Under the pieces are notes generated by a model. It searched no databases, was not told the DNA's origin, and saw only the letters and a program-made list of their open reading frames with translations. From NCBI GenBank assembly GCA_018971385.1, contig JAGXAY010000006.1, positions 1-52,582 on the forward strand: a stretch of DNA of 52,582 bases, given 5' to 3'. The DNA is from Acidobacteriota bacterium. Its GTDB lineage: Bacteria; Actinomycetota; Acidimicrobiia; Acidimicrobiales; RAAP-2. The stretch's first letter is position 1; each line of letters opens with the position of its first letter. Both the position numbers and the translations under genes were made by a program. Shown here one piece after another: positions 24,593-32,430 of this stretch.

Positions 24593-25354
24593 GTGTGCGC
24601 AGCGCTCCTCGAGATTGAGTCCATCGGCAAAACCTTCGGGGCGACCACGGTGCTCGCGCCGACCTCGCTGCGTGTGGAGGAGGGTTCCTTCGTCTCCATC
24701 GTCGGTCCGTCGGGGTGCGGAAAATCAACCTTGTTCAACATCGTCGCTGGACTCCTAAGTCCCGACGCCGGGGGAGAGGTCACCGTGTCCGGTACCTCGA
24801 TTCTCGGACGAAGCGGCCACGTGGGGTACATGCTTCAGAAAGATCTTCTCGTCCCCTGGCGCACGGTGGAGGACAACATCACCATGGTGGCCCGCCTGAC
24901 CCGCCGGGTCACCGAAGAGGATCGACGCGAAGCGCGCGAAATTGCTACGCGCTACGGGCTCGGTGAGTTTCTTTCCCACTACCCCAAAGCCCTCTCCGGT
25001 GGGATGCGCCAACGCGTGGCGTTCATGCGAACCCTCGTTGCTCACCAGCCACTTCTCCTCTTGGACGAACCCTTCGGAGCGCTCGACGCCCAGACTCGAC
25101 TGGAGATGCAGAGTTGGCTGCTCGACGTGTGGCGCGAGACCGGGCGGACGGTGCTGTTCGTGACTCACGACGTCGATGAGTCCATCTTTCTTTCCGACCG
25201 CATCGTCGTGATGTCGCCGCGCCCGGGTCGAGTCGTCGCCGATCTCACCAATCCCTTAGCGCGCCCGAGGACCCTCGACATCTTGACCGATCCCCGCTTT
25301 ATCGAGATGAAGAGCACCATTCTTCACCTCCTGCACTCTCGGGAGAACTCGTGA
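24593..25354 (+). CDS. NitT/TauT-type ABC transporter ATPase (SsuB/ThiZ-like)
   Basis: About 253 residues. Walker A GPSGCGKST, signature LSGGMRQRVAFMRTL, Walker B LLLDEPFGALDAQTR and H-loop VTHDVDESIFLSDRIVVMS match the ATPases of nitrate, taurine, sulfonate and thiamine-precursor importers. The start is uncertain: the GTG at 24593 lies 7 bases after a TAAATT hexamer with no Shine-Dalgarno sequence, suggesting a leaderless mRNA; a TTG at 24581 and a longer frame from 24569 also exist. It is first in an operon with permease, binding protein, sugar kinase and nucleoside hydrolase, and divergent from the MacB-like operon. Confidence 0.9.
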   Translation: MCAALLEIESIGKTFGATTVLAPTSLRVEEGSFVSIVGPSGCGKSTLFNIVAGLLSPDAGGEVTVSGTSILGRSGHVGYMLQKDLLVPWRTVEDNITMVARLTRRVTEEDRREAREIATRYGLGEFLSHYPKALSGGMRQRVAFMRTLVAHQPLLLLDEPFGALDAQTRLEMQSWLLDVWRETGRTVLFVTHDVDESIFLSDRIVVMSPRPGRVVADLTNPLARPRTLDILTDPRFIEMKSTILHLLHSRENS

Positions 25355-26151
25355 AGAAAGTCCTTCGCTCCGTCCTCGTTCCGTTGATCTCCATCGGGCT
25401 GGTGGGCCTGATCTGGCAACTGGTGGTGGTGGGGTTCCACGTTCAGTCCTACGTGGCCCCAAAGCCCCTCGACGCAGTGAACGCGGTCTTTAGCAACTGG
25501 GGAATTCTGTGGCCCCTCGTGCTCGGCACAATTCGTGAAACGGTCTACGGATTCCTCGTGGGTGCCGTTCTCGGGGTGGTCCTCGGAGTCGTAATGGCGA
25601 AGATTGAGATCATTCGCCGACTGCTGTACCCCCTGCTCGTCCTTTCCCAGGCCGTGCCCATCATCGCCCTGGCTTCCCCCCTCGTCCTCATTCTCGGTTT
25701 CTCAGTAGCGCCCAAGATTGTGATCGTCGCCTGGATCGTCTTCTTCCCCGTGACGGTCAACGTGGTCGACGGGCTCACCCACGTCGACCAGGACCTCTTG
25801 AACTTGGCGCGGGTCTACGGGGCGTCCTCGTGGCGGACCTTCACCCAGATCGAACTTCCGGCCGTCTCGACGCCCCTCTTCAGCGGACTGAAGATTGGCG
25901 CCACCTACGCGGTGGGTGGCGCCATCATCGCCGAGCTCGTGGGCTCGACCGGCTCCTCCCTCGCGTACTACCAAGAACACGCCAGCTCCAACCTCCAGAC
26001 CGCTGCCGTCTACGGCACCACTCTCGTCATGACGGTGATTGGAATTGGGTGGTTCTTGTTAGTGGCCGGCCTCGAGATCCTTCTCACCCCCTGGCAACGG
26101 CGAACTACCGCTCGCCGTCGGCGGGTGGCGAGCCCGTCGGGCTCCCACTAG
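25351..26151 (+). CDS. NitT/TauT-type ABC transporter permease (SsuC-like)
   Basis: 266 residues with about six helices. The coupling loop is LARVYGASSWRTFTQIELPAVSTPLFSGL, followed by the family's GATYAVGGAIIAELVGS segment. The C-terminus is short and basic. It begins at a GTG overlapping the ATPase stop by four bases and is followed after 38 bp by the binding-protein gene with a good GGGGAGGA ribosome-binding site. A homodimer would form the import channel. Confidence 0.9.
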   Translation: MKKVLRSVLVPLISIGLVGLIWQLVVVGFHVQSYVAPKPLDAVNAVFSNWGILWPLVLGTIRETVYGFLVGAVLGVVLGVVMAKIEIIRRLLYPLLVLSQAVPIIALASPLVLILGFSVAPKIVIVAWIVFFPVTVNVVDGLTHVDQDLLNLARVYGASSWRTFTQIELPAVSTPLFSGLKIGATYAVGGAIIAELVGSTGSSLAYYQEHASSNLQTAAVYGTTLVMTVIGIGWFLLVAGLEILLTPWQRRTTARRRRVASPSGSH

Positions 26152-26189
26152 CCTTCGAGTAGTTACGTTCTTCGGGGAGGAAGACACCT

Positions 26190-27203
26190 ATGCGTTTACG
26201 TTCACTTACCGCCGTGGCCAGCGTGGCGGCCCTCGTCTCACTCGGAGTGAGCGTCTCCAGTTCGTCCGGCGCGTCTCTGAAGAGCATCACCTTCGCGTAC
26301 GACTTTCCGGGTCCCGACTTCGAGCTGACCCCCGTCGTCGTCGCTCAGAAGGAGGGTTTTTTCGCCAAGGCCGGACTCAACGTCTCGGTGAAGTTCCCGC
26401 CGAACACTTCGACGACCACGCAGCTCCTCACGACCGGGGCGGCGCAGGTGGGCTTCATCACGACGACCGACATGGGCGTGTCGGTGAACGCCGGGGCGCC
26501 AGTGGTGTCGATCGGGAACTACTCGATGTCGAACAACTGGGCCCTTTTTGCGAAGCCGGGTGTGCAGTTGGACGCGAAGCACATTCACGCCGACCTACTC
26601 GGTAAGACCATCTTCTCCTACGGTGACACCTGGACCGAGGCGATGTTGCCCTTCGTGTTGCGCCACGCCGGCCTCAAGACGTCCCAGGTGAAGATTCTGA
26701 CGGCGCCGACCGGTAACGACCTCACGGACCTCCTGGCCGGCAAGGTGGACGTCTCCACGTCGACGACGAACTACGAGACCCCCGGATTCGTGGGTGCGAA
26801 GGTGAAGGGCAAGGAGACCCAACTGCTCGGAACGGCCGTCGGCGCGCCGAACATTCCGGTCTGGGTGTACGCCACGACGAAGTCCTACGCGGGCAAGAAT
26901 CCGGCGACGCTGCGCGCGTTCATGAGCGCGATTTCGCAGGCGACGGCGTGGGCCGTCGCTCACCCGACTGAGGCGGCGACCCTCTTCGACAAGACCTACC
27001 CGCAGAGCGGCTACACCAACGCCTACAATTTGCTCGGTTGGCAGCTCACGATTCCGTTCCTGAAGAATGCCCAGCACCAGTACTTCGTGCAGACCAACGC
27101 TCAGTGGTCAACCCTGGCGACAGCGTTGAAGGGTATCGGACTCATCTCGAAGGTGCCCGCTCCTTCGACCTACTACACCAACCAGTACCTGCCCAAGGGC
27201 TGA
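26190..27203 (+). CDS. NMT1/THI5-like substrate-binding protein
   Basis: 337 residues. The signal peptide (MRLRSLTAVASVAALVSLGVS) ends in a Ser/Ala-rich signal peptidase I region; no lipobox Cys. The mature protein has the NMT1/THI5 framework: VVAQKEGFFAKAGLNVSVKF, LTTGAAQVGFITTTD and DLLAGKVDVSTSTT. Family members bind thiamine precursors (HMP), riboflavin-type or other small aromatic compounds, taurine and sulfonates. Because a ribokinase-like kinase and a nucleoside hydrolase follow in the same operon, a nucleoside or other N-riboside is the most likely ligand here; this is inference. No TPP or FMN riboswitch is visible upstream. Confidence 0.87.
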   Translation: MRLRSLTAVASVAALVSLGVSVSSSSGASLKSITFAYDFPGPDFELTPVVVAQKEGFFAKAGLNVSVKFPPNTSTTTQLLTTGAAQVGFITTTDMGVSVNAGAPVVSIGNYSMSNNWALFAKPGVQLDAKHIHADLLGKTIFSYGDTWTEAMLPFVLRHAGLKTSQVKILTAPTGNDLTDLLAGKVDVSTSTTNYETPGFVGAKVKGKETQLLGTAVGAPNIPVWVYATTKSYAGKNPATLRAFMSAISQATAWAVAHPTEAATLFDKTYPQSGYTNAYNLLGWQLTIPFLKNAQHQYFVQTNAQWSTLATALKGIGLISKVPAPSTYYTNQYLPKG

Positions 27204-27206
27204 TCC

Positions 27207-28046
27207 GTGACCACCCCGCGTGTGGCGGTGGTGGGTAGTTGCAACGTTGACGTTGTCGTCTCGGTGCACCGTCTCGCCCAACCGGGTGAGACGGTGCTCG
27301 GGGCCGACCCGGTGCGGCTACCCGGGGGCAAGGGGGCGAACCAGGCCGTGGCCGCCCGCCGTTGGGGCTCTCCCACGTTCCTCGTGGCGCACGTCGGAGA
27401 GGACGCGGACGGTACGTGGGCCCTCGAGAACCTCCGCGCGGCGGGAGTCGACGTCTCGTCCTGTCAACGAGTACCCCGATCGACCGGGGTGGCCTACATC
27501 ACGGTGGACGACAGGGGGGAGAATCAGATCGTCGTCGCTCCCGGGGCCAACGCGACCCTTCGAGTTCCCGCCCTTCCCCCGGTCGACGTCGTCCTCGCCC
27601 AACTCGAGGTCGCCCTCGAACCGGTCGAGGAGGCTCTCAGCTTCGGCGTGCCCCTCGTTCTGAACGCCTCGCCGGCGGGACGAGCGTCGACCAGCGTGCT
27701 GAAGCGTTGCGCGGTGGTCGTGGTGAACGAGCACGAGGCGAAGGAACTCGACCTCAGCGCCCTCGACCACTGCGTGGTCACGAGCGGGGCCCGTGGCGCG
27801 TCGTTGTGGCGACACGGTGCGCACGTCCTGACTATCCCGGCCCCGCGGGTGGCGGCTGTCGACACGGTGGGCGCGGGTGACGTGTTCTGCGCCACCTACG
27901 CCCTCGAGTGGGCGCGGGGTGAAGACCCCGAGGTGGCGCTTCGCCGGGCGGTCTACGCCGGGGCCCGGGCCACTACCCAACCGGGAGCGCAAGGTGCGCT
28001 GCCGACGAGAGAGGAGATACTCGAGTGGATCGACGCCGAGTCCTAA
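27207..28046 (+). CDS. Ribokinase-family (PfkB) sugar kinase
   Basis: 279 residues. The N-terminal GSCNVDVVVSVHRLAQPGET and PGGKGANQAVAA match ribokinase, and the C-terminal anion hole and catalytic Asp are in DTVGAGDVFCATYALEWARG. It would phosphorylate D-ribose released by the following nucleoside hydrolase. The enzyme is slightly shorter than E. coli RbsK (about 309). The GTG start lies 3 bases after the binding-protein stop, and its 3' end overlaps the hydrolase gene by 22 bp in another frame, so expression is tightly coupled. Confidence 0.88.
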   Translation: MTTPRVAVVGSCNVDVVVSVHRLAQPGETVLGADPVRLPGGKGANQAVAARRWGSPTFLVAHVGEDADGTWALENLRAAGVDVSSCQRVPRSTGVAYITVDDRGENQIVVAPGANATLRVPALPPVDVVLAQLEVALEPVEEALSFGVPLVLNASPAGRASTSVLKRCAVVVVNEHEAKELDLSALDHCVVTSGARGASLWRHGAHVLTIPAPRVAAVDTVGAGDVFCATYALEWARGEDPEVALRRAVYAGARATTQPGAQGALPTREEILEWIDAES

Positions 28047-28957
28047 TTGACACTGACCCGGGCGTGGATGACGCCATCGCGATTCTGCTGGCCTTCGCCA
28101 GTCCCGAAATTGAGGTCGTGGCGATCACCGCCGTCGCCGGAAACGTGGGTCTCGACAAGACGGCGCTCAACGCCCGTCGACTCGCCGACCTCGTCGATCG
28201 ACCGGTGGTGGTCGCCGCCGGGTGTGCGGAGCCCCTGAGCGACCCGGTGACGGAGGACTCCGTCGTCCACGGCCGAGATGGTCTGGGCGACCTCGAGTGG
28301 GATGAACCCCGAACGATTCTCGACCCGCGTCACGCGACGGAGGTCATCTACGACGCCGCCGTGGAGGGACCTCTCACCATCGTCGCCATCGGACCACTCA
28401 CCAACCTGGCCGTCGCCCTCGAGCGCCACCCCGACCTCGAGTCGATGGTGGAACGCGTCGTCATCATGGGGGGCGCCTCCTTCGAGGGCAACGTCACTCC
28501 GGCGGCCGAGTTCAATATCTGGGTCGACCCGGAAGCGGCGCGACGAGTCTTCGCGGCGTCCTGGCCCATCGATCTCATGCCCCTCGACCTCACCCACCAG
28601 GCCTACCTCGTGGACGAGGATCTCGAGGAGATGCGCTCCTGGGGAACGGTCATTGGTGAGCGCTGCTCCGGGATGCTCGAGCCCTACGCGGCCTTTCACG
28701 ACGAGTGGTACGGGAACCGGGACGTCATCATGCACGACGCGATGTGCGTCTACGAACTCGTGAGTCCGGGGGCCATCACTCTCCAGGGCGTTCGGCTCGC
28801 CGTCGAGGTGGCGGGCGAGCACGCGCGCGGTGCCACCTTTATTGACCGGCGACGTGCCCTCGCCGACTCTGTTCAGCGCGTCGGAGTGCACGTCGACAAC
28901 GCCCAGTTCCGGCGATTCTTGCTGGATCGGCTACACAGCCTGACCCCTCGTTCCTAG
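28025..28957 (+). CDS. Inosine-uridine preferring nucleoside hydrolase (IUNH family)
   Basis: 310 residues. The Ca2+-binding DTDPGVDDA cluster is at the N-terminus; FNIWVDPEAARRVF and the late HDAMCVYELVSP segment carry the other active-site residues. It cleaves ribonucleosides to free base and ribose in the cytoplasm. With the preceding kinase it would feed ribose-5-phosphate to the pentose phosphate pathway and free the base for salvage. The GTG start lies inside the kinase gene. Only 8 bp separate its stop from the convergent glycosyltransferase gene. Confidence 0.93.
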   Translation: MDRRRVLIDTDPGVDDAIAILLAFASPEIEVVAITAVAGNVGLDKTALNARRLADLVDRPVVVAAGCAEPLSDPVTEDSVVHGRDGLGDLEWDEPRTILDPRHATEVIYDAAVEGPLTIVAIGPLTNLAVALERHPDLESMVERVVIMGGASFEGNVTPAAEFNIWVDPEAARRVFAASWPIDLMPLDLTHQAYLVDEDLEEMRSWGTVIGERCSGMLEPYAAFHDEWYGNRDVIMHDAMCVYELVSPGAITLQGVRLAVEVAGEHARGATFIDRRRALADSVQRVGVHVDNAQFRRFLLDRLHSLTPRS

Positions 28958-28965
28958 CGGGGTTA

Positions 28966-30504
28966 CTAACGAGTCGCCAGGCGGCGAAAGATGTGCACGC
29001 CGTCTTTACCGTAGAGGGGGGCGTACACCCCCTGAAACCAGCGCGTGAGGGCGGGGGTCCAGGGAATGAACGTCGACTCGTTATTGCTCAGTACCACGTA
29101 CTGCGCGTGGGCGAAGTAGCGCCGCCACTGCTCGGAGAAGAGACGGGGCGGGGCGACGAGTTGGTTGCCGTTGCCGAGCCACATACCGTAGGAGTCGATG
29201 ATGAGGGGACAGTGGGGCGAGTCACTGAGTCGGTTTGTCACCACGCCGAGGTAGACCACGTCGTAGACCACACAAGAGCCCGCGGGTACGTAGCGATCGA
29301 TGGCGGCCGTCGCCGTCGCGGCGGCGGCGCTCGCCGCTTGGTCGTAGGCGGAGAGGGTGGTTCCCCCGAGGAGGGCGACGAGGAGTGCTCCGGTGGCCAC
29401 GACCAAGCGACGCGCTCGGGGTTCAGCCCGCCACGTCCGCCAACGGGGCGAGTGCACGAATCGGGAGCCGACCAGGGCGAGGGCGAGTGCCAAGTAGGGA
29501 GTCACGAGGTAGCAGTAGTAGGCAAAAAACTGGGGCGTCACGAGGATGGCCGCGGTCGCTAGGACACTCGTGAGTCCGGCGAAGGGGCCGAGGGGGTCGC
29601 GTAGGGGGTTGGTCACGGCGAGGTACACCGCGAGGCCCGCCACCGCGAGAAATCCGATCACCGTGAAGGCGTTGGGGGCGAGCCAGGTGCCCTGGTAGCC
29701 CGAGAGGTCGATGAGTCGATTCAGCGTCGGGGTAACCGAAGGGACGGCGCGAGTGACTTGGTCGACGACGACCTGACGCCAGATCGCTCCGGGGGCGAGA
29801 ACGAAGAACGGGCCAAAGAGAAGAGCGATGCCCGCGGTGGTACTCACCACCAGGGCGAGGAGGCGGTGACGCAGACGAGGTAACAGGACGACAACAGCGA
29901 CCAACGCGGGAACAACGGCCCAGCCCTTCACGGAGATGGCGAGAGCGAAGAACGCCCCGGCCCATACGAGGTCGCGCCGCGACGGCGTCATAGTGGGACT
30001 GGCGAAGAGACGACGGAGTCCGAGCAGAACGAACATCATGAAGAAGGGTTCGAGTTTGACGCCCGTGCCGACGACGTTGGTGATGGGCGTCACGGTCATG
30101 GCGAGTCCCCCCACCCACATCGCGACTCGACCCCGCGATCGCAGGAGGGAGGTGACGAGGACCGCGTTCAGTACACTGGCCGCGCCCGACATCACGCGCC
30201 CGACCCAGAATCCCGCTGACGTCGAGACGAGATGGCCTACGAGGGCGGCCGGGGCGAGGACGAGGGTGATACCGGGGGGCTGAACGAAGACGTAGTCCCG
30301 ATACGGAACCACGCCGTTCCAGAGTCGCCACGCGGCGTCGAAGTAGACACCGGAGTCGTAGGAGTCGATGACGCCGGCGTGGAGGAGTTCGAGGAGTACC
30401 ATGACTCCCGCGAGGAGGCCCACGACGCGCGTAATGGCGCGTGGAGTCCAGCGTTCAGTGGAGGGGGTGACGGGGTCGGTCTCGGACGTCACGAGGGTGG
30501 CCAC
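28966..30504 (-). CDS. GT-C-type multi-pass membrane glycosyltransferase
   Basis: 512 residues with about 10-11 helices and a soluble C-terminal part. The first external loop after helix 1 has YDSGVYFDAAWRLWNGVVPYRD and a following QPPG, the layout of GT39/GT83/GT87-like polyprenyl-phosphate-sugar transferases, where an acidic residue in this loop is catalytic. The C-terminal 110 residues (from DRYVPAGSC) lie outside the membrane. It probably adds a sugar to a lipid, polysaccharide or protein on the outer face of the membrane; acceptor unknown. I chose the GTG with AGGAG 5 bases upstream rather than the TTG that would include the ribosome-binding site. Confidence 0.75.
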   Translation of the reverse strand: MATLVTSETDPVTPSTERWTPRAITRVVGLLAGVMVLLELLHAGVIDSYDSGVYFDAAWRLWNGVVPYRDYVFVQPPGITLVLAPAALVGHLVSTSAGFWVGRVMSGAASVLNAVLVTSLLRSRGRVAMWVGGLAMTVTPITNVVGTGVKLEPFFMMFVLLGLRRLFASPTMTPSRRDLVWAGAFFALAISVKGWAVVPALVAVVVLLPRLRHRLLALVVSTTAGIALLFGPFFVLAPGAIWRQVVVDQVTRAVPSVTPTLNRLIDLSGYQGTWLAPNAFTVIGFLAVAGLAVYLAVTNPLRDPLGPFAGLTSVLATAAILVTPQFFAYYCYLVTPYLALALALVGSRFVHSPRWRTWRAEPRARRLVVATGALLVALLGGTTLSAYDQAASAAAATATAAIDRYVPAGSCVVYDVVYLGVVTNRLSDSPHCPLIIDSYGMWLGNGNQLVAPPRLFSEQWRRYFAHAQYVVLSNNESTFIPWTPALTRWFQGVYAPLYGKDGVHIFRRLATR

Positions 30505-30550
30505 GGAACTCCTTGGCAACTGGGCGAAAACGTACTCTACCGCTCCCTTC

Positions 30551-32227
30551 TCATCCTTCGTCGAGGAGGTTGAGCCAGACCTCCTCCGCTACCCCCAGTT
30601 CGCTCACCACGACCTGAAACTCGTCGTGGAGACGGCGCTGCTCGTCGAGGTCGCTCGACCGAGCGATTCGTTCTTCGAGCGTGCGTCTCTTTCGCTCTAG
30701 TCTCGTCATCTCTTTTTCCGCGTCCCGGAGGAGACGGCCTCGCGACGCGGTGGGGGCGGGAGCCTCCTCGACCGCGGTGAAACCTCGCTCAAGGAGGCCG
30801 TCGATACCCCCGGGAAACTCGGCGACGCGCCCGTCGGACGTGACTTCGAGAAGGCGGTCGGTGGTGCGACTGAGAAAGGCTCGGTCGTGGCTCACCGTCA
30901 CGAGTGTCCCGGGCCAGCGCACGATGAAGTCCTCGAGTAGCCGAATGGTTTCGAGGTCGAGATCGTTGGTGGGTTCGTCGAGGAGGAGGAGATTCGGTCG
31001 ACGACTGAGGGCGAGGAGGAGTTGCAGGCGTCGCCGTTCCCCACCGGACAGGTCGCCCGCCAGAGAGAGGGTGAGGGCCCCCGAAAATCCGAACTGGCGC
31101 ATGAGGGCGACGTCGGCGGGCGAGCCCGGCGATCCGAGGGGACCCGCGACGAGCTCCTGTACCGTGCGGGTGAGATCGAGGGACGACTCGTTTTGCTCAA
31201 AGAGGGCACTCACGACGCGAGGACCGACTTTGATCGTGCCGCGACGGGGGAGGAGTTGCCCGGCGAGCAGGTGGAGCAGGGTGGACTTGCCCACCCCGTT
31301 CGGACCGACGATGCCGACGCGATCTCCCGGTCCGAAGTCGAGATCGAGACCGTGGAGAATCTCGGGACCCTCGGAGTATCCGATAGCGACTCGATGCAGC
31401 TTCACCACGGTGTCACCGAGTCGGGGGGTCTCGACGGCAATGTCCAAACGTCCGTCGCGCTCGGGGGCCCCGTGTCGAGTCGTTAGCAGTCGCTCGGCAG
31501 CGTCGATGCGGGCCTGAGGTTTACGGGTGCGCGCTTTTGCGCCGCGACGTAGCCACGCGAGCTCGTGGCGGGCCAGATTCTGACGGACCTGTTCCGCCCG
31601 GTCCTCCTGCTCGTCTCGACGAGCGCGCGCCTCGAGGTACCCGTCGTAGCCGCCGGAGTGTCGATAGAGTCTCGCGCCGTCGATCTCCACCATGGACGTG
31701 CAGACGCGATCCAGGAGAAAACGGTCGTGGCTGACGAGAACGACCGCGGCGCGGGAGCGCCGCAGGCGCTCTTCGAGCCAATCGATGGCGTCGAGATCTA
31801 AGTGGTTCGTGGGCTCGTCGAGGACGTAGAGGTCGTGCTCCCGGGTGAGTAACTGAATGAGAGCGAGGCGCTTACGTTGGCCTCCCGAGAGTTCCGTGGT
31901 TAAGCGCTGGACCACGTCGGTCATACCTAAACGATCGAGGTGAGCTTCACTCTCCCACGTTCCACCGATGACGTCGCCGACCGTGCCGGAGGGGAGAACG
32001 GGGTCTTGGGAAAGGTATCCCCGACTGAGCCCTCGGGCGGTGACGATTCGGCCCCCGTCCAGTTCGCGTTCGCCGGCCATGACGCGAAGTAACGTCGACT
32101 TCCCGACTCCGTTCGGCCCGACGACGCCCACTCGTTCTCCACTGGTCACGGTGAGAGACGCCTCCTCAAGAAGAGGTCGATCCGATCCGCGTAGGAGGAT
32201 GTTTTGGAGATCGAGGAGTGCGGCCAC
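30551..32227 (-). CDS. ABC-F family ATPase (Uup-like)
   Basis: 558 residues, two ABC domains in one chain, no membrane segment. Both Walker A loops are GPNGVGKST, with signatures LSGGQRKRLALIQLL and LSGGERRRLQLLLAL and Walker B LDEPTNHLD / LDEPTNDLD. Between them is the basic P-site linker rich in Arg and Lys (RRGAKARTRKPQARIDAAERLL), and a coiled-coil C-terminus (about 500-555) like that of Uup. These proteins act on the ribosome, in translation or antibiotic protection, rather than in transport. No Shine-Dalgarno sequence; TAGCCT lies 9 bases before the GTG. Divergent from the phosphate transporter. Confidence 0.92.
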   Translation of the reverse strand: MAALLDLQNILLRGSDRPLLEEASLTVTSGERVGVVGPNGVGKSTLLRVMAGERELDGGRIVTARGLSRGYLSQDPVLPSGTVGDVIGGTWESEAHLDRLGMTDVVQRLTTELSGGQRKRLALIQLLTREHDLYVLDEPTNHLDLDAIDWLEERLRRSRAAVVLVSHDRFLLDRVCTSMVEIDGARLYRHSGGYDGYLEARARRDEQEDRAEQVRQNLARHELAWLRRGAKARTRKPQARIDAAERLLTTRHGAPERDGRLDIAVETPRLGDTVVKLHRVAIGYSEGPEILHGLDLDFGPGDRVGIVGPNGVGKSTLLHLLAGQLLPRRGTIKVGPRVVSALFEQNESSLDLTRTVQELVAGPLGSPGSPADVALMRQFGFSGALTLSLAGDLSGGERRRLQLLLALSRRPNLLLLDEPTNDLDLETIRLLEDFIVRWPGTLVTVSHDRAFLSRTTDRLLEVTSDGRVAEFPGGIDGLLERGFTAVEEAPAPTASRGRLLRDAEKEMTRLERKRRTLEERIARSSDLDEQRRLHDEFQVVVSELGVAEEVWLNLLDEG

Positions 32228-32299
32228 GGTTCCGCCAGGCTAGTGAGGGCGCCTTCGGCACTCGGGTGTCCTCATCGTGACGAAAAGGTGACAAAAGCG

Positions 32300-32343
32300 T
32301 GTCACCTAATGTTCACTTACAGTTCACTTGAGGGTTACTCCGG
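32300..32343 (+). promoter_or_regulatory. PHO box: tandem 11-bp PhoP-type repeats
   Basis: Two strong units, GTTCACTTACA (32311-32321) and GTTCACTTGAG (32322-32332), are flanked by weaker units TGTCACCTAAT (32300-32310) and GGTTACTCCGG (32333-32343), all in an 11-bp register. The Streptomyces PhoP operator is built from 11-nt direct repeats starting G(T/G)TCACC, so PhoP-type phosphate control is likely. An inverted repeat, GGTGAC-N8-GTCACC (32287-32306), overlaps the first unit. Confidence 0.8.
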
Positions 32344-32430
32344 CTCCGCCGCCGCTCTTTTGAAAGGGGAAAACTGGAGGGGCGCGAGGCCGGGCGGGGG
32401 TGTTGTCGCGCCCAAACGAAGGAGCGAGCG

